Shown here piece after piece: positions 27,401-41,819 of a stretch of DNA of 64,000 bases (the stretch's first letter is position 1; each line of letters begins with the position of its first letter). Location of the stretch: NCBI GenBank assembly GCA_964035545.1, contig OZ037765.1, positions 28,880,004 through 28,944,003 of the forward strand. Reading direction: 5' to 3'. The notes beneath the pieces are model-generated. The model worked only from the letters and a program-made list of their open reading frames with translations, was not told the origin of the DNA and searched no databases. The translations under genes and the position numbers were made by a program. The stretch comes from Bugula neritina. Its lineage: Eukaryota > Bryozoa > Gymnolaemata > Cheilostomatida > Bugulidae.

Positions 27401-30400
27401 GGTAGCGAAGAATGCAAGCTCAGAGATTCCTTACCTTCTATTTGCTCTTTGATGAGTTCGGCCGATGTCTGCACGTCCAGATTGGTTAGACTAATATATT
27501 TTGTAAAAATAAGTTATTGTTCTTCGGCTAGCAGACCGATTGGAAATACTATTTTCTGATGATGTCTGTTTTATCAACTTTTTGCCTTTTGTTTCACCAT
27601 CAGCAAAACCCTTTTGCTTAATATGCTGTGAATGATTTTAGCATTGGCATCTCTTTTTATAAGGATTATTTTAAGTCATTGAAGGCAATATCTAAATTGA
27701 ATGATTTGAATAATCCTTCGATGTATTTTTAGCAAAATGTGCAGGATAAAACTCTGGACTGTGTCAAAGCTGTGCTAAATCTCTATTCTCTTGGAGTCTT
27801 GGAGCCCATTCCCGTCTCTTACGATCTTTTCAAGACCGTTATTTCCGTCATTTCTGTCAAAACATCAGAAGCTGTAGAGGCCAAGGTAGCAAATAAATAA
27901 TACTTTAATACAAATACAAATGAAACTTTAGAGTCTAAGACATCTATGCATTACATAAGTAATTTGCTTTTTTACGTACAGTTAGTTTATTATTTAAACT
28001 CTTATTTTCAGGGTAAAGCAACTCTTAAAGAATTGAGTGAAGTTCAAGGCTTGGAATATGGTGACTTATTTAAACAGCACGCACTACAGCTTCTAGAGTC
28101 ATTTGGTGATTCTTACTTGCATTGGACTAAGAGTTCAGTGGAGAGACACATGTTTGATGTGTTGATAGTTAATTCAGGTGAGCCAACAGTTAATCAGATT
28201 ATCAGTTGCTTTTCTGTATACAAAGTGATCTTGTGTTAGTACTGAGAAAATTCATTAATGTTTATATTATCTATTGTATTATTATATTTTATTATATTGT
28301 GTTATTGTATTTTTTCATTATTATCTCATGTTATTGTATTTTGTTATTGTATTGTATCATTATAATACTGCATTATTATACTTTGTTATTATTATATTGC
28401 TATGTTATTATATTGTATTATTGTATTGTATTGCTATTATATTATTATATCATTGAGTGTTTATTCCAACAGTGGAGCAGAATAGTCAACCTGAGATGCA
28501 GCTGTGTTTTTTCTGTCTTGAATTTATTGCTTATCAGATTTTGTTAAATAATATCTGCTTGTCAACATAGTAGTAACTTCAGCTGGAATGTTACAGGCCC
28601 AGTTGTTGGAGAGTTGCTGGACAAGATTATTCCAATGATAACAGCTAATATGAAGTCAGATAAAGATATTGAAGTTAAATCAAAGTTATTTAGTTTGGTT
28701 TCTGGACTCATTCAGAATTCGGCTGATACAATCAACTCCACTAATAGGTTAGTATGACTACATGATAGTCACTGCCACGAATCTAAATTAAGATGTTACT
28801 TTGGATATCTTCGGAAGCTTTCTAGACAGTACACAGGTTTATTTCTTGTACAGGTATATTGTTTTTTGAAAGAAAATAATTTGAATATGTTTTTACAATG
28901 ACAGCGTAGCATTGTGATAATCAGAGACATTCTAATTCTTGTGTGTTAATTGAATGTGTTCCTTGTTATGTATTTGTAGTCTATTTAATTTCTGCTGTAA
29001 GTTTTGTGTTTTGTTAGTAATGATTTGTGAATTTTGTTTAGGTTTGGAGATTTTGCTGTTATTCTTGTAAAAGATATGATTTTGCCAAACTGTATTTGGA
29101 AAGCTGGACAAACTGCGGCTGCTTTTAGAACTCTGGCTGTTTCCTGTTTGTGGTCCCTTCTTAAACATAAACTGCTCACAGCTGAACAGGTATAGAATAA
29201 GTCACAAGATGCACACTCTGAATTATAGAGTTTGATTAGCTTTTGCTGAACGAATTTTCTTGGAATGTTGCATCAACTTACTATAATATGCATCTAGAAT
29301 TTACTTACAATAGATTGATATGCTTTACTTTGTATCTAAAGTTTTCTTCTAGAAGAATGCAACAATCTTAATCTGTGACTTCAGTATAACTTTAATATCA
29401 ACGCAGCTTAGAAGTTTAGATTGAATGGATATTTATTTCCACCGAACATACATGTTAAGTTATTGTAAATACAAGGTTACTAGTATTGTTTGCATGGCAG
29501 CACTTCTTGGAGATGTAATGTTGGTTGTTTACAGCTGCTGAGTGTAACTGAGGAACTGCTGACACAGATGCTGACACTGCTAGAAGATGATAGGCTGAAT
29601 ACAAGGCTGGTGACCTGTAGAGTTATTATGCACATGCTGTCCGTAGTTGGCAAGGATATGGACCGCCATAGACTGTACAATATTTATCCTAATCTATTAA
29701 AGAGACTAGATGACAGCAATGATAATGTCAGGTAGTTTATCTCCAGTATTTAGAAAACCAAATCATGACGAGTTGTAAAATAATTTTATATGAATTACCT
29801 TACATTCACCTTCTAATATTTAGTAGTATGTATCTAGCCATTATTTCCTGATAATTTGTGTAATTGGATGTTTGTATAGTATATAGAAATTGATAGAAAT
29901 GCTTTTATCTAATAATAATAAAATGTATACACTGGGTTTTTTATAATTTATATTTTATACTATATATAAGTCTATTAACTATTATTTAGATTTATTTTAT
30001 TTGTTTGCAATTTGCATAGACACATAGTATTCTGGTTGAGATACATATGATAACTCCCCCTTTCTTTCCTGTTGGAAACAAATGCCCTGCCTTACATAAT
30101 GTATACAGTCCTACTATCACATATATAGTATATTCAATGTATCAACATTGTATGTAGGATTGCTGTGTCTAAGACACTAGAAGCATATTTCAAAAGCTTT
30201 GATGATCAGTATGATGCTAAAAGTTACCGAGCTCACTTTGAAGAGCTGGTCAAAGGTCTCTTCCTACATCTGGATGATTCCAATACAGAAGTACAGGAAG
30301 CTGTTCAAGGTATAGTCACATTCCTGTTTAGTTGTACAAGTCGGCAATGAATACTCTATCTAGTTAGTGTGGGACTCTTTCTAATTAATTTGTTAGACTA

Positions 30401-30972
30401 AGATTAAAGTATTGACAAGCATTTTGCCTGCTGACTCAATACTATATTGATTATTGATTATAGATTATTGGTGCTTGAGTAATTGTGTATTTAACTATGT
30501 TATCAAATGCTGTGAAAGGCTGGAGAAAATCAGTTTCAATGTATCAGCAAATTGTGAGACGTTTTCGTTACCACTTAGCTTAAGCATAATAGTATTATAT
30601 TATGATATAAAGGTGTTATAGTAGTGGTTACAATCTGAGTTTTGACAGATCGTATATGATATGTACTAAATCAGATAGATATGTATATTTATGTATAGTA
30701 TAATATATTGGTTAGTATGTCAAACTCTTGGAGTTTACTTTACAACGTGCTAGGAATTTATATTGCAAGTTACACAGTTCAATGTTTAAACCTGTTTCTG
30801 TTAGAACTAAGTTGTATGTTTCACAGGTGTGTTGGAGCATGCAGCAGTAATACAGCCAGAAGTAGTTGTGAAAGAGATAGAGGCGGTACAGCATAAGCAT
30901 CGCACACCAAAGTATTGCAATGCTCTTCTCCGCTATTGTGAGAATCTCAGACTGCAGAATGGTGTTCACTGA
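24433..30972 (+). CDS. DNAAF5: Dynein axonemal assembly factor 5 (HEAT-repeat protein)
   Basis: DNAAF5 (HEATR2) works in the cytoplasm to preassemble axonemal dynein arms for motile cilia. Twelve exons join in phase: 24433-25087, 26037-26279, 26457-26543, 26759-26991, 27275-27484, 27733-27885, 28012-28177, 28597-28747, 29042-29189, 29535-29731, 30158-30309 and 30827-30972, giving 846 residues, close to the human length of about 855. Collinear landmarks are QSESLIKPLLHSISHQHYKV, DRYSFWHKLMPLLL, PHYPP-like KHYPPG, GCRELVYRNQSKI, WVVETRKKSA, PNLLKRLDDSNDNVR, HLDDSNTEVQEA and KHRTPKYCNALL near the C-terminus. The whole protein is predicted to be HEAT helices. I chose the ATG at 24433 (MAAMEEN); the codon two before it is TTG. 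The gene looks complete and intact and is tail to tail with the VWA3A-like gene. Confidence 0.95.
28255..28455 (+). repeat. Low-complexity TTATTGTA-rich tract in a DNAAF5 intron
   Basis: About 200 bases of irregular TATTGTATT, TTATTATA and ATTGTGTTA words in the intron after exon 7. It translates to a spurious Tyr/Ile-rich ORF, which I do not call. Confidence 0.6.
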
Positions 30973-31895
30973 TTGTGGTAGACAACTTCATACGTAGTTT
31001 GATATTGCATGGTGTACTCTTCAACTGTGTTATAGTATATTATGCAATTATAATGCATTGCATGTTACATCTGAAATTTCTAGTTTATAACTGGTTAGCA
31101 GGTGTATATGTTAGTTTTACTGTTTTTGCTCTTGTTTTCTAAAATTGGTTTGTTGCAAAAATAGTTCATTACAGCAGCTGTACTAGATCATACAGCATTG
31201 AATGAATTTTATTTCATTTAAATTTTATATCATATGTATTATATCATTTTTGACACCATTTTTTGTGTTTGATTATATGGTTATGATATGTATAAAATAC
31301 CAAAATACATTTCATAATATAAATATGAGCTATTCTAATTTATGTTTATTATATTTTGTGAACTGTAAAACAGCTTGTGAGAAGTATAGAAATTTATTAA
31401 TATATTCTGTGAAAGTTTTGATGGCATCAGTCAAAACCAATTAGCAGAAATTTGTGTATTGAAAGTAATGTAGATCACTACGGAATTAGGGGTATTGTAA
31501 AATTGCAAATTAGAAGAAAAAATTTGTAGAAAATATAAATAGACGGAAATCATTGCTGTATCTATTGAATGATTGAGATAAAAAAATTGGGATAGCTACA
31601 AATATGTGCTGTGAAGTAATTGAAAAAAGAATGCACCATAAAAATTGGAAATGATTAACAGTACAGAAGACATTTAAGGATAGCTTTATGCATTGTAATT
31701 AAGATTAAAATTAAATAACCAAACAATAAATATGCCTAATCCTAACAGATAAATTTCCATCAACTTTCAGCATAGTCAATCACACATGTAACACAAAAAT
31801 AACTATCTATATATGTACATTGGTCTAAAAAGAGCAATCTAATAAATTAGTTGTATTAAGGTTTTGCTGACAAGATTCTGTTTAGAACCAGTAAC
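30973..31895. other. Tail-to-tail spacer DNAAF5 / VWA3A-like
   Basis: 923 bases between two stop codons, holding the 3' untranslated regions of both genes. Several AATAAA hexamers occur on the plus strand (for example near 31725 and 31840). It contains no AT-repeat island of the type found in the head-to-head gaps, and no gene is seen. Confidence 0.5.
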
Positions 31896-34800
31896 TCATA
31901 CTTTCACAGTTGAGCTCACAATCCGGCCAACTGTATTGTCATCGGTGCCAGATTTCTTGGTGTTGTACTGCTCTCGGAACAACTTGGCCTGATTAAGATA
32001 TTGTCTGGCCAGAGCTATTTCGGCTGCCAGTCTGCGTAGATCATCCCCTTCAAACTCTGGTATGCTCACAGTCTATAAAGTATATATTCACCTCTTGATA
32101 ATATTTCTAAAGTAAATAATTGATAAACCAACAAAATCACAAAATAATAATTGAGCAACACATCTTCAACAATTGCTTTCAGTATTGAACTAGGTATTTG
32201 TTTTGAATATTAACAATGTGAGAAGAAATGCCGGTAATGTTTTTACACCAACTATACACATAACAAGTAATTTCATTTGCATGATACTGGTCAAACAAAT
32301 AATTTTGTTTTAATCATTTAATTTTATTGTATATTATTATAAAAAAATACATCTGTTACAGGTAACGGAAGTTGTCTTTCCATCAATAACAAGGTGATCA
32401 AGGAACTTTTTTCAAATACTGTGAAGATGAAAACTACCCTATGAGCGTATGTACATATATAGTCATAAAACGTAAACATTGAAATTTTCAATTTTAAAAT
32501 TTTGAATTAATTGCACGAAGAACTTTTGAAAAAGTTTCATATCAACTATTTACAAAATGCATAACTTTCTCTTTTGTTTACTTTGTGTTTTATAGGGTTC
32601 AAGGACTTTTAAAACCCCATATCTATGAAAATGAAAGCACTGATAAATTATATAGCAAACAAAATACCTCATCAGTGAACCCTTCGTTGAGCACTTTATG
32701 AGCAAACAGGTCGGCATTGAAATCAGGACCATGAGATCTGTGATATCTTCCACCAGTCTCTGCGGCCAGCATCTTCAATCACATTGTATGTTACGGAGTC
32801 ACATTGTATGTTACAGAGTCACATTGTATGTTACAGAGTCACATTGTATGTTACAAAATCACATTATATGTTACAGAGTCACATTGTATGTTATAGAATC
32901 ACATTGTATGTTACAGAGTCACACTGTATGTTACAGAATACAAACAGAGTCAAACAAATGACACACAATTGATATGCGAACTGTTAGTTTGAAACAGCTG
33001 CACATTCAAGTAGAAAATAGTTTTGGGAAGTTGTTCTTCCTTGTTCTTGCTAATTGATTATTTACTACTAATCATGAAGAATAGCTTGCAAATGTGTATA
33101 TAATACAAATAATCAGATAGGGTATTTAGCAAGAAATCATAATATACTTCATGTTTTTAGGATCGTCAAAAGTATTATTATCATCACGTAAAAATTAATA
33201 TTTATGAACTGTAAAACCTGCATGCTACATCCTAACATCAACACACACTATAAAAAATGTTAACAGTATAGAAATTGTCAATAAACAATTTTTAGCTACT
33301 GCCCAGTGATTAAAGAGCTTACCCTGAGAAAGCTGTTAGCACTCTTGTCATCACAGTGGAACGACATGGTATGAATACGAAGCTGCCTATGCTCGTTCAT
33401 TCTAGCCACTTCCTTGAGTACATGTTGAGTACTTGTGTCGGGTTTTCCGTCACTCAGCAGATAAATGGCGTCCAACTCCAGATCACAGAATGCAGTCTAC
33501 AGAAGCAAAAAGTAACAAGTTTTTTTAATAGTTTACAGACAGTAATACTGTCGGTGTCTATTAGCTTCGTTGTGTTTTTCATTTCCAACAAAATATTCTA
33601 TAAACACTTGAAAAATACATGTATAAACATAAAAACTATACAAACTGAAAGCTTTAATAAATCATTTAAAAGAATAAAATAGTTGCAAAACTTTATTATG
33701 TATATAGTTACAATTTTACTGTATTTTCCACAAGTATATTTTGCAAACTAAAAAGCTAAAGTAAATGTTATAGTGAAGATTATGCATGAGCATACTGCTA
33801 TAGTTAGAATTTCTACCATCTTTGAAGCAAGTATTGGTATCACTTACTTGTATTAGCTGTGAACAATCATGGATACAAAAATATTTTCATACTTTTCAAT
33901 TTTTTAAAAAGTCATAATACACACATAATTAGACAAGCATATATACCTGAATAGCCTGCAGGGTGCAAGTATTGCCATCAGCGGAAAGCCTGGATATCCA
34001 CTCAATAGCCTCGTGGCATCTCTCTTCATCTGCCAGCGCTATTTTACTCATCCATTTACTCACATTTTTTGAGAATCCAATCATGTTAAACCTGCAAATA
34101 AATGTATAAAACGCTACAGCTCGATTTTATGTAAAGGCATTTCGATATAGCAGTTCAACTTTCTGCATTTTTCTTATTTGCAGCATTGAAAGAAACATAA
34201 CTAATATTATGATGGTGCTACTAACACGTATTACTATAAAGAAAGTATGAAAGTCTTAACTAGGTTAGTGATACTTAGAGTGCTTTACAGACCTGACTTT
34301 CTGAGGGTAAAGCTGGTCCCATATGAGTGAAGCAAGCTCATGCTTCAACTCATCCATGTGTGACATCATCGAACCAGATATGTCCACCAAAATGGCTACT
34401 TTCTGCTCAACTATTGTGCCAAACACCCTTCTGCTACCTACAATGTATACAAATTTCTAATCATTATTAATGGTGCCCCCGGGCATGTTTGTATTAGTAA
34501 AAACAACATTTGCAAAAATATTTACAGACAGCAAAGATTTACTATAATTTTTTGTAATTTTTACAAGTTTATCCAATTATATATAATAATTAATAAATCT
34601 CAATAAAATAGGTACATAAAACAGCTCTCATAAATATGAGTTGAATTTTTGAAACAAAACTGTGTGATACATTTTCATGAACTTGATTGTTAAAAATTAT
34701 TAAAAATTATTAAAATATAGATAATGTTTCTTGTGTTTAACTCATAATACAACACTTTTTAAAGCTGTTATAGCAGATCTATTTTTTCTAAAACAATCCA

Positions 34801-37800
34801 CAATAACAATTAATCACAAAGCAACATGACTGAGTGCTAAATTTATACAGGTGTTGTTCTAACCTACCAAAGTACTGAAATATGCTAAACACATACAGTT
34901 GTACACACATTACTAACTATATATTATATACTATATAGTAACATCATCAACTACCTACCACTGAGTAACCACTGAAGTCTGCGAATATATCTCTTGAGTA
35001 TTGTATCCATCTGCACCTCATACCTCTCCAGCTCATGTGGCAGCAGCTGCAGGTGCTTTATTGTGCCCTTCACATTGACACTTGGAAATATGTTGCAGTA
35101 CCTACAATACACAAGAAAATATTCATTGAGTGGTTAGCAGTAGCAAAAGTAGATAACTCCTAAATACAGTTAGTCTATGCTTTTTAGAAGCAATACAGTT
35201 CCTAGAATTGTATTCCATCAGCTTTGCAAAAGTATCTAAATACAATACATGCTAGTATTCATAGTAAAAAATTCATTTTAAGACGTACGCAGGGCCATAG
35301 TATTTACTGTATCTTAACATTGTGTCATTATTAAATGTGAGTTGATACACAATATTATTGAATTAAGTTAACACTTACTTTGCCCCGACACTCTTTCCCA
35401 GTGCACTGATCGACTGATCTACATGCTTGCAGTCTGGCCCACTAACTAGCTTGTACAAGTCTAACCGCAGTTTGTTGATAGAATATTTCTTCATCCACTA
35501 AAACATCACATCAGCATATCAATATGATTTGCAGTAGAAAACTAGCTTCTTTCATTTCACAAGTGTGAGCATTTCAACCCTGGCTGCTAATCTAAGCAGT
35601 TTACAACATACAGAGGCTGATCACCCTGAATTTAGTTGAGATGCATTGTGCAGTATCTGATTTAACAGATTCATTTAGTGATAGTAAACTACATAGCACC
35701 ATTGTCTGTAAATATTAGGTAATTCAGTAACAAAAGCTACAATTCTCTAATGATTTATGTACAAATTAAACCTTACTCAAACTGACAATTACTGCAATAG
35801 AACAATATGCCATATTTATTTATTAAATATGCAGATTATAATAATTATATATTCACAAAGCATCATCACTTACATCTTTTGTAGAAATCGTTTCCTCGGT
35901 GTGTGGAATACTAGCAGGAACAATGTCTTTCCTTACAGACTTATTAAGAGGGTAATCTTTTAACACCACGCCAATCTGTTTCAAGAGTACACAATACATA
36001 TATTTTGCTGCATAACAGTATTTATATCAATTTGTTGTTACTAGATAAAAAATATTAATGTACATTATAACGCAGGTTCTTCAATGTTATTTAAGTCCCA
36101 GCTAATCAAATAGCAAAGGAAAAATAATGATAGATAAATAAACTCACTGGTTGGGATTTGTCTCCCGTGTAGAATACTTGAGTTGCTGGCTGCTTCTTTT
36201 TAAAGTTATTTTTCACTTTAGCCATAGGATTGTCATTGACTCGACTAGATTCTGTAAAATATTAACTTTCAAATATTTCTCTATAAAATCATATATTTTA
36301 GAAGAATACATTCGCTCTAGCATGCATCAGCCAATAACTAGGTTCATATGTTTATTACATTGCTTATACAAGGAAACATGTAATAACCATTTTAAATAAA
36401 TGCTATATACAATAAAATAAAAAAATCTAAAAACTAGATCTTAAACCATCATCAGAACATTCTTGTTTTGTCCAAATGTGGTATTTTTTTAGCGCTTGAA
36501 ACAAAAAATAGTTTAGGACATGAGCTGTAAGAACATAGTATATAAATAACAAAAATAAAAATATCCTAAAATTTAATCATCTTTGTAAAAAGAAACTAAA
36601 AAAAATAATTCTTATTCAAAAATTTTGATTTTTCTAATCAGAATTGTGGAAAAGATTCTCCTGTGACCTAATTAATAGTACAAACTATGTCATGATGCCA
36701 TTAAATTCATGACTTATAAATATTGCAGCTAAAAGCAGTTTCCATGACGCCTGAAAGCAACAACTAGTAAATCTTTCAATACTCTATGAAGAAAATTGAA
36801 ATACCTTTTGCACTGGTGGCTCTAGATTTGGTACTCTGACCAGCTATGCTACGGCTTGTGTTAGACTTTGCACTTTGTGGTCTTCGTATAGTATTCGGAG
36901 TTTCTTGACTTCTTTCCGCTAATTGCTATAAAAACAGCATTATACTATATAGTGATACCATATAGCATTATATAAAAACAGTATAATGCTATATAGTGAT
37001 ACCATATAGCATTATATAAAAACATAAAATATAGCAACTACCCTGTCATATAAAGTACTACATGTTTCATTATATACAGGTGATTTAAGCACAAAGCAGT
37101 TACAAAACACGCATTTATATAATTTGAGTGTTGAATTTAAAAAATAATATTGCTTTATAGTAAATCATAATTGGTTCAAATATAGCAAACACAAAGAGAA
37201 TAAATTATTCTAACTACGCAAGGACATTACATACAGTCATGAAAACTGAGTCAAATGTTTGAGTCAAAATGCAGTGAGTCATGCTATAAACTCAAAACAA
37301 GACAAGCACAAACCCTTTGATTAACTGGCACTAAGGCCATGGAATTGCTTGAAGGTGGAGCATTCAAAGCGGGTGCTTCAGGAGCAAGTGGCCAATCAGG
37401 CCACAGCAATGCTTTTGAAGGAATACAATTCTTATGAAAACCATGACTATGCTGCAAGAAACAAATCATAGCAGAAGAAAAGCAAAAGGGAAATAGAAAG
37501 TAGGAGTAGCTGTTGATGTGCATATAACAAATAAAACACTTCAACGACATATCACAAATACTAGCAAAATATTACATTAGCGCAACAGAAGCATCGGACA
37601 TACGTGGATGCAACAAATTTGGTGAGAAGTCATCATGAAATGGCTTAGGGTGAATATAGAAAGCTGTTGAAATAAACTGAATATGATAAATTGACAAACT
37701 ATAGTATTTGTAGCTGGTGCATAAAGTCAGCTGTAAGTGCAAGAGTGTGTCTACATACTCCCCTTACCCTAGTACTACCAAGGGACACCATTGATTTACT

Positions 37801-40800
37801 CTTTTTAAACGTGGTAGCAGAAGTGGTAGTAGTTGAACTAGTAACGGAATCACTTCGCATGCTTCTACCAGTAGCAGTGGAGTTCTAGCGTCATATATAG
37901 CATAATGAGAGTTTCTCTAAACCTTGTTGTTATACAACATTCTAGTGAGGATTGAGTAGAAATAAAGTTGATTGAATTGAACTAAAAACTAGTATTATGA
38001 TAAATGCCAATGCAATAGTTGCAGTGCTTTATAAACCTATATTGGTAATTTTGAAGCAGCAGTTTTGAAGTAACTATGTCTATGCATGACCGTAATTAAA
38101 ACACAGAAACATATAAACCTTGTTACTTATTGCAACTTTCATGTCTAATAAATATCAATAGAACTATAGAGTATAGAACTATAGAGTATAGAACTATAGA
38201 GTATAGAATTATATAGTATAGAACTATAGAGTATAGAACTATAGAGTATAGAACTATAGAATATAGAATTATATAGTATAGAATTATAGAGTATAGAATT
38301 GTAGAGTTTAGAGTTATTAAGTGTAGAATTATAGGATATAGAATTATAGATTGTAAAATTACAGATTAGAGAATAATAAAGATGAAGTGAATAAAATGCT
38401 GTTCTTATGTAGCTCTAAGATATCACAGGTTTTAGGTTTCATCTAGAAAGGTTTGCTAAACATTGCATTAAGAAGAGCGGACAGCTTATCTGGCACTAGT
38501 GGCAGAGTATTACATACCTTTCGGCTGGTGACTGATTTGTCTTTGTAGCGTGACTTCACTGATTCAACCAATGAAGACGCCTGATTAGAAAAAGTAACGG
38601 CTCTGTCTATCTCATCCGTTATCTCTTTGATGTCATCACTCTCAATGATACCTACAAGGAGCGATAATTTTCTTCTCTGAACCCAGCATAATAAGCATGA
38701 CGTACAGGTTTATAGCTGAATAACCTTCTTTTGAATGATTGAAAAAAAACGCAATAAAATGAAGCAAAACAATGGGTGCTTGCTACTTCTAACATCAAAG
38801 TGATAAGTGATACTGATAGCTTAAAGATTTTATTAAAAAAAGTATCAGAAGCAATTTCTAGGCAAAAGTCAGATGTGTATCTTAATTAATATTATTGAAT
38901 ATGTTATGCTATACAGTATACAGTAATTATATTGTACTGGAGATACAAATGAAATAATGTATTATACTAAATTTAAGCTGCAGTTGTACTCTTGTTTTGC
39001 TAGATCTAACACATCTTTAATACACCCTATACTAATATAGGAATTTTTTTACCTAAAGCTAAGGTATGTTTTAATATATATTTAATATTTATAATTTATA
39101 TATTTAAAAGAACTACAAGTGTATTCTAAGTCTATAACTATAGATATTATGATTTTAGATACAGAGCATAGCCAAATACTGTCATAGATGGTGTGCAAGC
39201 ATTTAATAATCAATAACTATAAAGTATAGTTCCCTGCATTGTTACCCATATTATATTATAGTAATTAAGCTATAATACTATATAATGCTTATGATCCTAA
39301 TATAAAAAGGAAAATGTCACAATATGTACAGATGCAGTAACAATTTTTAGCAAACTAAATTAAAAAGTAAAATTGTATTTATATTAAGCGTTGTATAAAC
39401 TTAGAAAGTGTGAGACAGCAATGCATACGCCCGCACTTTGTGATACATACCAGTTGGGTGGTACTCAGCTATACAAACAAACAGTAGAGAGGGTGTGAAA
39501 AAGAAAATATTAATATGCAATAGGTTCATTTATTCATCTTATATGACAAGTGTAAATAAAGTTCAAATTAGAGGCATTTTGCTAAAACTTCATTAAACAT
39601 TTGATTTTTCTTAAATTTTTTAGTCAAAGGACATCATTAGATATTTTGGCTGAAAGTTGAAGAAATTTTGTTAACAAAAAACTGTTTATTTTTCAAAAAA
39701 ATGCTTTAAATTTCATAGCAAAATCTTGACTCAAACAATATTTTTTTCTATCTAAATTGTTGAAGTTTTATAAAAAGATTTATGCAGGAAATTTCACAAA
39801 TTTATTAATAGTATTTATATAAATATGATGTGTGGTATCACATATATGTAAACCTGTAATCTAACTGTAAACATTTTGTTAGCAAGGTTTGAAATATGTT
39901 AAAATTTACTACAATAACTACGGACCTAAAAAATATGCTAGTTCTATTTACAAACCCAACACTTTCCAGTTAACTTCTACAAAAAATACAATTTCTGTTC
40001 CGGTAAAGATGTGACTGAGAACTTGATTTGAACTTTACAAACCGAGGCATGCATAGATGTAGATGATCAGCATTAACTAGTATAATTAAAAATAATCAAT
40101 TTCATTGTCAATTATAATGAAATATATTGATTACTAAATTAATTAAAAACAATGATGGTTTTTCTGACTTAGTCAATTCTGTTCTTAATATATAAAAGCT
40201 ATTAAAGCAACATTTTAAACCTAGATAATTCACCCATCTTTATATAGAATAGATTACTTCTCTTTCAATAATTATGTGTAGATCATACTTGGGTCAAATA
40301 AAAATAGGCTTAACATACTAACCAGTCTCTCTAAACCAATGAAATCTCCCTTCTGTAACATGCGCCATAGTTCTAAAGAGATCAGACGTGACAGTAATGT
40401 TGGAATATCTGCCCGGGATAGCACCATTGCTGTCATAGTCATCTACATTAAACAGAATCGTGTGCAGCTTGCAGCCTCTGCCTTTGAGAGACTCTTCCAC
40501 ATAGGAGAGGCACACGTCACCGTGTTGGTCTGGAACACCACTTGTGAATAAGTAGATCCCTTCAACATCTACAATTCACATATTATATAGTTGTAAGAGC
40601 ATATTATGTTGAAACTCTATAAGGGGTGAAAATGCTAAGAAATTTTGCTTCCATCCTCATGTGGTAAAAAAATTTTTTAACGTACCAATGTAGTCTTGGT
40701 GTACAAAAATGAAACAGCAGTTTACAAATGAAAGCTGAAAGGCATAAAAATGCATTACAACAGTAAAAGTTCTGTGTACAACATTTTAGATGATGGTCAT

Positions 40801-41750
40801 CAAATGAATTAGATTCATTATTCAAAAATTTAATAAAATGCAGCAAGTTTTTCACACAAGAATTGGAGTTGTATGCTTTTATCAATAATGAACACTATTA
40901 TATCTGTACACAAGTAACAAGAAATGTAAGCTTGGCCAATCCGGTTGCACTACTCACTGACATTATGATGTGTCTCATCATCATTCTCACACGCCTGCCT
41001 AAATGCTTCTAGAAAGTTCCTGCTGCCTTCACACTGCATGTCCAGACAAAACTTCCAGGCATCTTGTAGACTTTGTGGTGTCACCTTTGTCAATGTAGGC
41101 TTCCACTTTTTAATATTCATTCCATAGCTGCAAACACACAGTATACATATATGGTGTGTTAAAAGCTATACTTATTAGAAGTTTATGATGCTATTGCCAC
41201 CTATGTTTGATGAATTTTCAAAATGCTGATAGCTTTTTACCCATATAATATGTAGTCCCACTATACTATAAAGCTCTGGCACACTAACGTATCAAATAGA
41301 AGCTAGATGTCTTTACACTATGCTTTTACTCTCCGTTTTCTTAGCATTTGACCTCTAAACATGCTGTGATATGAATGCAAATACAAAGGGTGATTCATTA
41401 CAAAGGTGTTGGACCTCAGTTAAAATACTGTGCACAAGAGAAGACAACTGACGTGATGATGTTGATGTAATCCTTGTTGACAAGCTGCTGCTCGAGAAGA
41501 AGTCTCATTGAGTGCTGGATGTGCACCAGGTAGTTGAGGTTGGTGAGAGAGAGATCCACAATGATGACCACACTACAAGTAGAATACATACAATACACTG
41601 CATGTATGTGACGCTCACACAATCGCCACATCAATTATATGCTTCTAAAAATTTATATCTAACTATTTCGTTTAGAAAACTCCTAATACAGTTAGAACAA
41701 ATTTAGGGCAAGGTTTAATCTAAAATTTTCTAACATTAACCCTAAGGGAA

Positions 41751-41819
<69 letters not shown>

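Noticed and set aside
28206-28547. Plus-strand ORF of 113 codons rich in Tyr, Ile and Leu
   Set aside because: It is translation of a low-complexity TTATTGTA tract inside a DNAAF5 intron.
32698-32972. Plus-strand ORFs with a repeating CMLQSHIVCYRVTLYV pattern
   Set aside because: They are produced by the 20-bp tandem repeat. The real coding sequence here is the VWA3A-like exon on the minus strand.
37600-37670. A 60-base VWA3A-like exon in the reading frame with FYIHPKPFHDD
   Set aside because: That frame looks protein-like, but it leaves a phase that hits a stop in the next exon. Only the other frame keeps phase, so I list the exon as optional and do not assert the sequence.
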